Below the pieces are notes generated by a model. That model searched no databases. It worked only from the letters and a program-made list of their open reading frames with translations, and was not told where the DNA came from. From contig NZ_LMJL01000008.1 in assembly GCF_001429295.1 (NCBI RefSeq), forward strand, positions 950,422 to 1,014,421: a stretch of DNA of 64,000 nucleotides, written 5' to 3'. Shown here in pieces: positions 25,385-32,523 of this stretch. The DNA comes from Flavobacterium sp. Root935. GTDB lineage: Bacteria > Bacteroidota > Bacteroidia > Flavobacteriales > Flavobacteriaceae. Made by a program: the position numbers and the translations under genes. How positions within the stretch are numbered: position 1 is the stretch's first letter; each line of letters opens with the position of its first letter.

Positions 25385-25502
25385 TGGAACAGGTGGGATT
25401 CGAACCCACGACCCGGACATTAAAAGTGTACGAAGTAAGTTTTGATTGACCTTTTAAGGATAATTTCAAAACTACCTGCTCTAACCGCTGAGCTACTGTC
25501 CC
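25385..25502 (-). tRNA. tRNA-Lys(UUU) interrupted by a 45-nt insert in the anticodon stem
   Basis: The 5' acceptor strand GGGACAG (25502-25496) pairs with CTGTTCC (25392-25386), and the discriminator is A. The D-arm is GCTC-AGCGGTTA-GAGC, with T8, A14, G18, G19 and A21 present. The anticodon loop is CTTTTAA (25426-25420), anticodon UUU. The variable loop is GGGTC and the T-arm is GTGGG-TTCGAAT-CCCAC. Between positions 28 and 29 lie 45 extra nt (25430-25474). Without them the RNA is 73 nt and the anticodon stem is GGACA/TGTCC, a perfect 5 bp. CCA is not encoded. Whether the insert is removed, making a functional tRNA, or the gene is a tRNA mimic cannot be told from sequence. Confidence 0.8.
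25430..25474 (-). other. intron-like insert carrying array element 4
   Basis: The insert contains GGTCAA-TCAAAACT-TACTTC (25432-25451). Here the partner AGTTTTGA (25466-25473) lies 5' of the element, with a 20-nt loop, whereas elements 1-3 have it 3'. The 8-bp stem brings the two insert ends close together. It does not sit at the archaeal 37/38 intron site and shows no group I or II features. Confidence 0.7.
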
Positions 25503-25557
25503 ATATAATAGTAGAATAAAAAGGTAATGGTGTAAGTGTGTACGTGGAAAGTGTTTC

Positions 25558-25577
25558 GAAGTAACTCCAACTTGACC
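25558..25577 (-). repeat. array element 5, without a local partner
   Basis: GGTCAA-GTTGGAGT-TACTTC. No ACTCCAAC-like complement was found within about 80 nt on either side, unlike the other four. It is the first element of the transcript, about 50 nt from the promoter box. Confidence 0.7.
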
Positions 25578-25627
25578 TGTTTTATTCTTTTTTTTATTTC
25601 TATGAACGTTTGTTTTTATTTCTGAAC

Positions 25628-25665
25628 AAAGATTTTAAAACTAGTGCGCAGTTATTTTGCGTAGT
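25628..25665 (-). promoter_or_regulatory. operator b with promoter of the RNA array and RING/TerD gene
   Basis: The 23-bp site at 25643-25665 differs from the rtcB palindrome at three positions. On the minus strand it is followed by AGTTTTAAAATC (12 nt) and TTTG (25628-25631), giving a -7-like AATCTTTG. The 16 bases before and including TTTG are nearly identical to those at operator c. Confidence 0.75.
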
Positions 25666-25671
25666 TAAAAT

Positions 25672-26040
25672 TTATTCTAAATTTTCATCTTTAACTGTAA
25701 CCTTATTAATGTCAAATTCAATGTAACAACCTGTCCAACAATCTGAAACTTCTGTCGCAACTTCATGATCATTTAAGCACAGTTTATTTAAACCGTGAGA
25801 ACCATCACTTCCACAACATCCATAAAATCGTGTTTTATCAGGATGGTCTTTTAAATTATAATCATACAAGCCAACTAATAAAGACTTATTATTTGTTTGT
25901 TTATTAACTAGAATTGAAAAAGAATTTTTCGGCATTATATCCTTGTTATCTTCCCAACATAAATCTTTTTCCGAAATTTCGATTAATTCTGAAGTCAACT
26001 CAATTTCACATTCTTTGCAATAAATTTTAATTGCTCTCAT
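25672..26040 (-). CDS. Cys-rich hypothetical protein under operator c
   Basis: The product has 122 residues and I recognise no family. Cys occurs in pairs or clusters: YCKECEIEL near the start, FYGCCGSDG, NKLCLNDHEVATEVSDCWTGCYIEF. With His and Asp between them, these suggest metal binding. It has no signal peptide. The promoter carries the regulon palindrome (26078-26100), 38 nt before the ATG, so the gene is probably co-regulated with rtcB and the RNA array. It stops 7 bp before the operator b copy that starts the next transcript on the same strand. Confidence 0.7.
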   Translation of the reverse strand: MRAIKIYCKECEIELTSELIEISEKDLCWEDNKDIMPKNSFSILVNKQTNNKSLLVGLYDYNLKDHPDKTRFYGCCGSDGSHGLNKLCLNDHEVATEVSDCWTGCYIEFDINKVTVKDENLE

Positions 26041-26062
26041 AACTGTTTCGTTTTAACATGAC

Positions 26063-26100
26063 AAAGATTTCAAAACCACTACGCAATTATTTTGCGCAGT
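26063..26100. promoter_or_regulatory. operator c between the Cys-rich gene and the HD gene
   Basis: The 23-bp site at 26078-26100 has one mismatch to the rtcB palindrome. Leftward, GGTTTTGAAATC (12 nt) separates it from TTTG (26063-26066). Because it is symmetric and lies 34 bp before the HD gene start at 26135, it could also affect that gene. Confidence 0.78.
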
Positions 26101-26134
26101 AAAAAAAGAATTTTAAATTTGAGTAAAAAACAAC

Positions 26135-26749
26135 ATGAATTTAGAGAAAATCTATTCTGAATTACTTACCAATATTGGCTTTTCAGCAAATGAAATTCAG
26201 CAGAACTGGACAGGTTTAGAAAAGGCATATTCCAAGAAATCAAGACATTATCATAATCTCACTCATTTAAAAGAAATGATTGAGGGTTTTGAAACCTATT
26301 CTAATCGGCTTCAAAATCCGAATGAAATATTATTTTCTATTTTTTATCATGATTTCGTTTATTCAGCTTCAAAAAAAGACAACGAACTCAAAAGTGCTGA
26401 GTATGCTTTGTCGATTTTACCTGAAAATGTCAACTTAAATAAACAATTGGTTTTTGATGCAATCTGCGCTACACAACAACATCAGCATAATAAAATTGAA
26501 GATATCAATTGGTTAATCGATTTTGATTTAAAAATCCTTGCTAAAGATTGGGATTCTTATAAAATCTATTTTGAACAGATTAGAAAAGAATACAGCATTT
26601 ATCCTGATTTTTTATACAAACCTGGACGCGCAAAAGCATTGAAGCATTTTCTGGAAAATGAGTTTATTTTTCAGACTGAGGAATTCAGGAGTTTGTACGA
26701 AGAAAAAGCGAGACAAAATATCGAAAAGGAAATTTCAATATTAACATAA
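26135..26749 (+). CDS. HD-domain phosphohydrolase-like protein
   Basis: The product has 204 residues. HYHNLTHLKEM and FSIFYHDFVY supply the His and His-Asp ligands of an HD-superfamily metal site, and ATQQHQHN adds further His residues. The family is described as predicted metal-dependent HD hydrolases of unknown substrate, possibly nucleotides. A removal role for cyclic phosphates would fit an RNA-repair island but is speculation. It is followed by two palindromic hairpins and then the WYL regulator on the same strand. The start at 26135 follows an A-rich leader. Confidence 0.8.
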   Translation: MNLEKIYSELLTNIGFSANEIQQNWTGLEKAYSKKSRHYHNLTHLKEMIEGFETYSNRLQNPNEILFSIFYHDFVYSASKKDNELKSAEYALSILPENVNLNKQLVFDAICATQQHQHNKIEDINWLIDFDLKILAKDWDSYKIYFEQIRKEYSIYPDFLYKPGRAKALKHFLENEFIFQTEEFRSLYEEKARQNIEKEISILT

Positions 26750-26758
26750 AGTATATCT

Positions 26759-26831
26759 GTAGAGACGCACTGCAGTGCGTCTACGCAACGAATATCCACA
26801 ATACGTAAGACGCACTGCGGTGCGTCTCTAC
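26759..26831. repeat. two REP-like hairpins of the GACGCACTGC type
   Basis: GTAGAGACGCACTGC at 26759 folds onto GCAGTGCGTCTAC to 26784. A second palindrome, AGACGCACTGCGGTGCGTCT, lies at about 26808-26827. Such elements are dispersed in many Bacteroidota genomes. They separate the HD and WYL genes and rule out the upstream in-frame start for the latter. Confidence 0.75.
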
Positions 26832-26858
26832 AATTCAAACCGAAAAACAAATATTCTT

Positions 26859-27896
26859 ATGTCACAAAATAAAAACGCCTTAATACGCTATAAAACGATC
26901 GATAAATGTCTGCAAAACAGATACAGACAATGGACTCTAGAAGATTTAATTGAATGTTGTTCTGAAGCATTATTTGAATACGAAGGACGTCAAAATCCAA
27001 TTAGTAAGCGAACGATTCAAATGGATATTCAGCTAATGCGAAGTGAAAAACTGGGATACAATGCGCCAATTGTTGTTTACGATAAAAAGTATTACAAATA
27101 TGAAGACGAAGATTTTTCGATAACCGATATTCCGCTGACGGAAACCGATATGAATGTTTTGACTGAAACCGTTTCGATGTTGAAACAATTCAAGGATTTC
27201 TCTTTATTTAATGATGTATCCGATATTTTACAACGATTGGAGGATAAAATCTATTCTGAAAAATCACATACCAAGCCCGTAATTTATCTGGATAAAAATG
27301 AGAATCTAAAAGGGCTGCATTATCTGGATGAAATATATCAGGCTATCATAAAGAAAATGGTTCTGATAATTACGTACAAATCTTTTAAATCGAGAGAAGA
27401 AACAAAATTTCATTTTCATCCTTTTATATTAAAGGAATTCAATAACCGCTGGTTTTTAATCGGAAAGAAAAAAGCATCACAGCCTATTACCAATTTGGCT
27501 TTGGACAGAATCATTGCAATTGACTACGATTTTAATCATCCTTATTTAGAAGAAGATTTTGATGCCGACATGTATTATAAAGATGTAATTGGTGTTACGG
27601 TTAATTCGGGATTAAAAGCCAGGCGAATTGAACTTTGGGTAGATGCGTCAAATGCACCTTATGTATTGACAAAACCTTTACACACTTCTCAGCGTTTAAT
27701 TAAGGAAAATGAAGACGGAAGCATTATTGTCCAATTATATGTGATACCAAATTATGAAATGGAAAGACTTCTTCTAGGTTTTGGAAGCTGTCTGGAAATT
27801 TTAAGACCTGAAAGTCTGAGAAATCGTATGAAAAAGATACTTCAAGATGCCATTTCGCGTTACGAATCTGAAAATTCAACTGAAATAAATGCATAA
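26859..27896 (+). CDS. WYL-domain transcriptional regulator (YafY-like)
   Basis: The product has 345 residues from the ATG at 26859 (MSQNKNALIRYKTIDKCLQN). A further-upstream in-frame ATG at 26775 is rejected because it lies inside a REP hairpin. The N-terminal winged helix (about 1-75) includes RTIQMDIQLMRS. The WYL domain (about 130-220) begins with LHYLDEIYQAIIKKMVLIIT and includes FHFHPFILKEFNNRWFLIG. A C-terminal WCX-like extension follows. WYL regulators sense nucleic-acid or nucleotide ligands and often control defence, DNA-damage or RNA-repair genes. It is the best local candidate to bind the four palindromes, although none lies directly before its own gene. Confidence 0.88.
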   Translation: MSQNKNALIRYKTIDKCLQNRYRQWTLEDLIECCSEALFEYEGRQNPISKRTIQMDIQLMRSEKLGYNAPIVVYDKKYYKYEDEDFSITDIPLTETDMNVLTETVSMLKQFKDFSLFNDVSDILQRLEDKIYSEKSHTKPVIYLDKNENLKGLHYLDEIYQAIIKKMVLIITYKSFKSREETKFHFHPFILKEFNNRWFLIGKKKASQPITNLALDRIIAIDYDFNHPYLEEDFDADMYYKDVIGVTVNSGLKARRIELWVDASNAPYVLTKPLHTSQRLIKENEDGSIIVQLYVIPNYEMERLLLGFGSCLEILRPESLRNRMKKILQDAISRYESENSTEINA

Positions 27897-28091
27897 TTTT
27901 TTAAAGAATATCGAATTAAATCCGATTTAAAAACCAAAAAGAGATTTTTACAACACTAAAAATGTTAAAATCTAAAAAAAGAATAGTATATTTCCCTATA
28001 AATAAACCACCAAATCACTCTAAATCAGTGATATTTTTTAACTAACCAAAAATTTATTAAAAAATTATATGCATGCATAGTATTTTTTAAT

Positions 28092-28099
28092 TATATTTG
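28092..28099 (+). promoter_or_regulatory. -7 box of the marR/beta-oxidation operon
   Basis: TATATTTG, 18 nt before the marR start. No well-placed TTG is seen upstream, so activation by another factor is possible. Confidence 0.5.
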
Positions 28100-28117
28100 A
28101 AATCGATATAGTTACCT

Positions 28118-28576
28118 ATGAAAGACAAAACGATAGATTATATTTTGAGAGCTACGTGGCAGGCTGTTTCAAGAATGTATAATGAAGAGGCTGCCAAATA
28201 TGATGCTACAATGGCAACAGGATTTGCTCTTTTAAGTATGGACAAGGAAGAAGGAACTCCATCAACCGCTTTAGGTCCGAGAATGGGCATGGAAGCCACC
28301 AGCTTAACCAGAACACTTAAATCTATGGAAGAAAAAGGTTTAATTGTTCGCAAAAAGAACCCAAGCGACGGCCGAGGCGTATTAATTTACCTGACCGAAT
28401 TTGGAAAAGAAAAGAGAGATTTATCTAAAAATACAGTTCTGAAATTTAATGAAACGGTTAGAAAACATGTCTCAGACGAAAAGCTACAGCATTTTATAGA
28501 AGTTTCTGAAATTATCAACGAATTAATTCAGGACAAAAATATTTTCAATCATACAGAAAACTCAGAAAATGAATAA
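28118..28576 (+). CDS. MarR-family transcriptional regulator
   Basis: The product has 152 residues with the MarR winged-helix layout. TPSTALGPRMGMEATSLTRT is the recognition-helix region, and LIVRKKNPSDGRGVLIYLTE is the wing with the conserved D-x-R. It heads a same-strand cluster of fatty-acid beta-oxidation genes starting 53 bp downstream. By analogy with other regulators of this type it probably represses the operon until an acyl-CoA or fatty-acid signal is bound. The ligand is inferred from the neighbours. Confidence 0.9.
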   Translation: MKDKTIDYILRATWQAVSRMYNEEAAKYDATMATGFALLSMDKEEGTPSTALGPRMGMEATSLTRTLKSMEEKGLIVRKKNPSDGRGVLIYLTEFGKEKRDLSKNTVLKFNETVRKHVSDEKLQHFIEVSEIINELIQDKNIFNHTENSENE

Positions 28577-28629
28577 TCTCCTTTAAAGAGAAAATTCAAA
28601 TTCTACCCAAAAAAACAAATTTTACAAAT

Positions 28630-31020
28630 ATGAAACGCACAATTAAAAAAGTTGCTGTAATTGGATCCGGAATTATGGGTTCAGGTATAGCCAGTCATTT
28701 TGCTAACATTGGTGTTGAAGTTTTACTTCTTGACATTATCCCGCGCGAACTGACAGAAGCTGAAGCTAAAAAAGGATTAACACTTGAAAGTAAAGCCGTT
28801 CGCAACCGTGTGGTAAACGAACATTTGGCGAATTCATTAAAATCGAAACCCTCTCCTATTTACAGCCAAAAATTCGCTAGCCGAATCACAACTGGAAATA
28901 CGACTGATGATATGGCAAAAATTGCCAATGTTGACTGGATTATCGAAGTTGTAGTGGAACGTTTAGATATCAAAAAATTAGTTTTTGAACAAATTGAGAA
29001 ATTCCGTAAACCGGGAACTTTGGTTACTTCTAATACTTCTGGTATTCCAATTCACTTTATGAGTGAAGGAAGAAGCGAAGATTTCCAACAGCACTTCTGC
29101 GGAACTCACTTTTTTAACCCTGCGCGTTACTTAAAATTATTTGAAATTATTCCTGGTCCGAAAACTTCAACTGAAGTGTTGGATTTCTTAAACGAATATG
29201 GATCTAAATTTTTAGGGAAAACTTCGGTTGTTGCCAAAGATACTCCGGCGTTTATTGGAAACAGAATTGGTATTTACGGAATCCAGAGTTTATTCCATTT
29301 AGTAAAAGAAATGGGATTAACGATTGAAGAAGTGGATAAATTGACTGGCCCTGTAATTGGTCGTCCAAAATCGGCTACTTTCCGTACGGTTGACGTTGTT
29401 GGTTTAGATACTTTGGTACATGTTGCCAACGGTATTTATGAAAACTGCCCAACTGATGAACAACACGAATTGTTCAAACTTCCAGAATTTGTTACCAAAA
29501 TGATGGAAAACAATTGGCTAGGAAGCAAAACAGGACAAGGTTTTTATAAAAAAGTAGATAAAGATATTCTTTCTTTAGATTTAGATACATTAGAATACCG
29601 CGCTGCGAAAAAAGCAAATTTTGCTACGCTTGAACTGACAAAAACTATCGATAAACCAATCAATCGTTTTAAAGTTTTAGTGAAAGGAACAGATAAAGCG
29701 GGAGAATTCTACCGTAAGAGTTTCGCCGGAATGTTTGCTTATGTATCAAACAGAATTCCTGAAATCTCAGACGAATTATACAAAATTGACGATGCCATGA
29801 AAGCTGGTTTTGGATGGGAAAATGGTCCATTCGAAATCTGGGATGCCATTGGTGTTGCCAAAGGAATTGAAATCATGAAAGCAGAAGGTTTAGAGCCTGC
29901 TGCATGGGTTAACGAAATGCTGGCTTCTGGAAGCGAAAGTTTCTATACTGTAAAAGAAGGAGCGACTTATTTCTATAATATCCCAACAAAATCTCAAGTA
30001 AAAGTTCCTGGACAAGATTCATTCATTATCCTAAACAACATTCGCGAAAGCAAAAAAGTTTGGAGCAACAGCGGTGCAATCATTCAGGATTTAGGAGACG
30101 GAATTTTGAATTTAGAATTCCAATCTAAAATGAATACAATTGGTGGCGACGTTCTACAAGCTATCAATAAAGCAATTGACTTATCTGAAAAAGAATATCA
30201 AGGTTTAGTTATTGGAAACCAAGCAGCGAATTTCTCTGTTGGGGCTAATATCGGAATGATTTTCATGATGGCAGTTGAACAAGAATACGACGAATTAAAC
30301 ATGGCGATCAAATTGTTCCAAGATACAATGATGCGCGTTCGTTATTCTTCTATTCCTGTTGTTGTAGCGCCTCACGGAATGACTTTCGGTGGTGGATGCG
30401 AAATGAGCTTACACGCTGATAAAGTGGTAGCCGCTGCAGAAACTTACATGGGATTAGTTGAATTTGGTGTTGGAGTTATCCCTGGTGGTGGTGGTTCTAA
30501 AGAAATGACTTTAAGAGCTTCAGATTTATTCCGTAAAAACGATGTAGAGTTGAACGTTCTTCAAGAATATTTCTTAACAATCGCAATGGCAAAAGTTTCG
30601 ACTTCTGGTTATGAAGCTTTTGATACCGGACTTTTACAACACGGAAAAGATGTTATTGTAGTAAACAAAGATCGTCAGATTGCTGAAGCTAAAAAACATG
30701 CTTTATTATTAGCAGAAGCTGGTTATACACAGCCAATTAGAAGAAATGATATTAAAGTTTTAGGAAAACAAGCACTTGGAATGTTCTTAGTTGGAACGGA
30801 TCAAATGGAAGCTGGAAAATACATTTCTGAACACGACAAGAAAATCGCTAACAAACTGGCTTACGTTATGGCCGGAGGTGATTTATCTGAAGCGACTTTA
30901 GTATCTGAACAATATTTATTAGATATCGAACGTGAAGCTTTCTTGAGTTTATGTACAGAGAGAAAGACATTAGAGAGAATTCAATATATGTTAACTAAAG
31001 GAAAACCGCTTCGTAATTAG
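28630..31020 (+). CDS. 3-hydroxyacyl-CoA dehydrogenase/enoyl-CoA hydratase (FadB/FadJ-like)
   Basis: This 796-residue bifunctional beta-oxidation enzyme starts with the NAD-binding domain (VAVIGSGIMGSGIASHFANIG, broken after 20 by VEV). HFFNPARYLKLFEIIPGP and the dehydrogenase C-terminal domains run to about residue 430. The enoyl-CoA hydratase/isomerase domain follows (about 470-700), with VIGNQAANFSVGANIGM and PHGMTFGGGCEMSLHAD; the latter forms the oxyanion hole. The domain order is dehydrogenase first and hydratase last, the reverse of E. coli FadB and common in Bacteroidota and Firmicutes (FadN-like). It is in operon with the thiolase and acyl-CoA dehydrogenase genes. Confidence 0.93.
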   Translation: MKRTIKKVAVIGSGIMGSGIASHFANIGVEVLLLDIIPRELTEAEAKKGLTLESKAVRNRVVNEHLANSLKSKPSPIYSQKFASRITTGNTTDDMAKIANVDWIIEVVVERLDIKKLVFEQIEKFRKPGTLVTSNTSGIPIHFMSEGRSEDFQQHFCGTHFFNPARYLKLFEIIPGPKTSTEVLDFLNEYGSKFLGKTSVVAKDTPAFIGNRIGIYGIQSLFHLVKEMGLTIEEVDKLTGPVIGRPKSATFRTVDVVGLDTLVHVANGIYENCPTDEQHELFKLPEFVTKMMENNWLGSKTGQGFYKKVDKDILSLDLDTLEYRAAKKANFATLELTKTIDKPINRFKVLVKGTDKAGEFYRKSFAGMFAYVSNRIPEISDELYKIDDAMKAGFGWENGPFEIWDAIGVAKGIEIMKAEGLEPAAWVNEMLASGSESFYTVKEGATYFYNIPTKSQVKVPGQDSFIILNNIRESKKVWSNSGAIIQDLGDGILNLEFQSKMNTIGGDVLQAINKAIDLSEKEYQGLVIGNQAANFSVGANIGMIFMMAVEQEYDELNMAIKLFQDTMMRVRYSSIPVVVAPHGMTFGGGCEMSLHADKVVAAAETYMGLVEFGVGVIPGGGGSKEMTLRASDLFRKNDVELNVLQEYFLTIAMAKVSTSGYEAFDTGLLQHGKDVIVVNKDRQIAEAKKHALLLAEAGYTQPIRRNDIKVLGKQALGMFLVGTDQMEAGKYISEHDKKIANKLAYVMAGGDLSEATLVSEQYLLDIEREAFLSLCTERKTLERIQYMLTKGKPLRN

Positions 31021-31110
31021 ATAATAAGATGCAAGAAACAAGAAGCAAGACTTTAGAGAATCTTGCCTCTTGCCTCTTTCTTCTAATAAATCTTAAAAAA
31101 AACAAAACAA

Positions 31111-32292
31111 ATGAAAACAGCATATATAGTAAAAGCATACAGAACAGCAGTTGGAAAAGCTCCAAAAGGTGTTTTTAGATTTAAAAGACCTGATGAATTA
31201 GCTGCAGAAACCATTCAGTTTATGATGGACGAACTGCCTGATTTCGATAAAAAGCGTATCGACGACGTTATGGTAGGAAATGCCATGCCGGAAGCAGAAC
31301 AAGGTTTGAACGTTGGACGTTTGATTTCTCTGATGGGATTAAAAGTTGAAGATGTTCCTGGTGTTACAGTAAACCGTTACTGCGCATCTGGACTAGAAAC
31401 TATCGGAATGGCGACTGCTAAAATCCAATCAGGAATGGCAGATTGTATCATTGCAGGTGGTGCAGAAAGCATGAGTTTTATTCCGATGGGAGGTTACAAA
31501 CCAACTCCGGATTATAAAGTTGCTGCTGCAGGTCACGAAGATTACTATTGGGGAATGGGTTTAACTGCTGAAGCGGTTGCCAATCAATATAAAATTTCAA
31601 GAGAAGATCAAGATGAGTTTGCATACAACTCACACATGAAAGCTTTGAAAGCTCAGGCAGAAGGAAAATTCGACAAACAGATCGTTCCAATTACTGTTGA
31701 GCAGACTTTCATCAACGAAAATGGTAAAAAAGAAACAAAATCATACGTTGTAAATAAAGACGAAGGTCCAAGAGCTGGAACTTCTAAAGAAGCTTTAGCA
31801 GGTTTAAAACCAGTTTTCGCTGCTGATGGAAGTGTAACTGCGGGTAACTCTTCTCAAATGAGCGACGGTGCTGCATTCGTTTTAATCATGAGCGAAGAAA
31901 TGGTAAAAGAATTAAATCTTGAACCAATTGCACGACTTGTAAACTTCGCTTCTTCTGGTGTTGAGCCAAGAATTATGGGTATCGGACCAGTAAAAGCAAT
32001 TCCGAAAGCCTTAAAACAAGCTGGTTTAGAATTGAAAGACATTGACTTAGTTGAATTAAACGAGGCTTTTGCTTCTCAGTCTTTGGCTGTAATTCGCGAA
32101 TTAGGTTTAAATCCAGATATCGTAAACGTAAACGGAGGAGCAATCGCTTTAGGGCATCCGCTGGGATGTACAGGAGCAAAACTTTCTGTTCAGTTATTTG
32201 ATGAAATGAAACGCAGAGGTAATAAATACGGAATCGTTTCGATGTGTGTGGGGACTGGGCAAGGTTCTGCGGGGATTTACGAGGTTCTTTAA
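31111..32292 (+). CDS. fadA: acetyl-CoA acyltransferase (thiolase)
   Basis: This 393-residue thiolase cleaves 3-ketoacyl-CoA to acetyl-CoA and a shortened acyl-CoA. The nucleophilic Cys lies in [13 protein letters not shown] near residue 91. [18 protein letters not shown] supplies the catalytic His, and [11 protein letters not shown] near the end carries the second Cys. [10 protein letters not shown] is also characteristic. It lies 90 bp after the bifunctional dehydrogenase/hydratase gene. The gap holds a short imperfect repeat built on GCAAGA/TCTTGC, and read-through expression is likely. Confidence 0.95.
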   Translation: MKTAYIVKAYRTAVGKAPKGVFRFKRPDELAAETIQFMMDELPDFDKKRIDDVMVGNAMPEAEQGLNVGRLISLMGLKVEDVPGVTVNRYCASGLETIGMATAKIQSGMADCIIAGGAESMSFIPMGGYKPTPDYKVAAAGHEDYYWGMGLTAEAVANQYKISREDQDEFAYNSHMKALKAQAEGKFDKQIVPITVEQTFINENGKKETKSYVVNKDEGPRAGTSKEALAGLKPVFAADGSVTAGNSSQMSDGAAFVLIMSEEMVKELNLEPIARLVNFASSGVEPRIMGIGPVKAIPKALKQAGLELKDIDLVELNEAFASQSLAVIRELGLNPDIVNVNGGAIALGHPLGCTGAKLSVQLFDEMKRRGNKYGIVSMCVGTGQGSAGIYEVL

Positions 32293-32314
32293 GACAAAGT
32301 AATACGTCTCTTTT

Positions 32315-32468
32315 GTCATTTCGACGAAGGAGAAATCGCACTAGTATTTCGACAAAGTAACCATCTAGTTTGTCATTTCGACGAAGGAGAAATCTCCACG
32401 ACGATTGTCCACATAGCTGATAATCTTTGTAGAGTTACTTGCGGAGATTTCTCCTTCGTCGAAATGAC
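32315..32468. repeat. GTCATTTCGACGAAGGAGAA element, one half-copy and one full copy
   Basis: A solo arm at 32315-32338 is followed by a full element at 32372-32468 with inverted ends GTCATTTCGACGAAGGAGAA and its mirror ending TTCGTCGAAATGAC. It occupies the gap between the thiolase and acyl-CoA dehydrogenase genes. Confidence 0.75.
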
Positions 32469-32523
32469 AAGATTGAGGAAAAAGCATAAATAAAAAGATA
32501 CTAAAACAAAAAAAATAAAAGTC

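Larger units (their letters stand above)
25180..25632 (-). ncRNA. tRNA-like repeat array and leader of the RING/TerD gene
   Basis: Transcribed leftward from the operator b promoter, this about 0.45-kb non-coding stretch holds five 20-nt elements GGTCAA-N8-TACTTC at 25558, 25432, 25357, 25275 and 25209 (left coordinates). It also holds a full but interrupted tRNA-Lys and a bare T-arm. In four elements the N8 pairs with a second 8-mer nearby: three pairings are perfect, and the fourth has one G-U pair only if the minus strand is the RNA. The last paired segment ends 29 nt before the RING/TerD ATG. It may be a 5' leader, a pool of small RNAs cut from it, or both. No such RNA family is known to me. 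Confidence 0.75.

Noticed and set aside
25197..25469. 90-codon open frame on the minus strand through the RNA array
   Set aside because: It runs through the tRNA T-arm (giving the typical tRNA read-through string VVGSNPTCST) and through three array elements. The repeats explain its GQxKLTS repetition, and no start context or promoter belongs to it.
25430..25474. Archaeal-type bulge-helix-bulge or group I intron in the tRNA
   Set aside because: The insert lies at 28/29, not 37/38, and at 45 nt is too short for a group I catalytic core. No bulge-helix-bulge could be drawn by eye.
25180..25577. CRISPR-like array
   Set aside because: Element distances vary (66, 82, 75 and 126 bp), the repeat is split by a variable 8-mer, spacers contain tRNA parts, and no cas gene is present.
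25180..25577. Integron attC sites or tyrosine-recombinase sites
   Set aside because: No RYYYAAC/GTTRRRY pair and no integrase gene. Variable 8-mers pair with local partners, which points to RNA structure rather than crossover cores.
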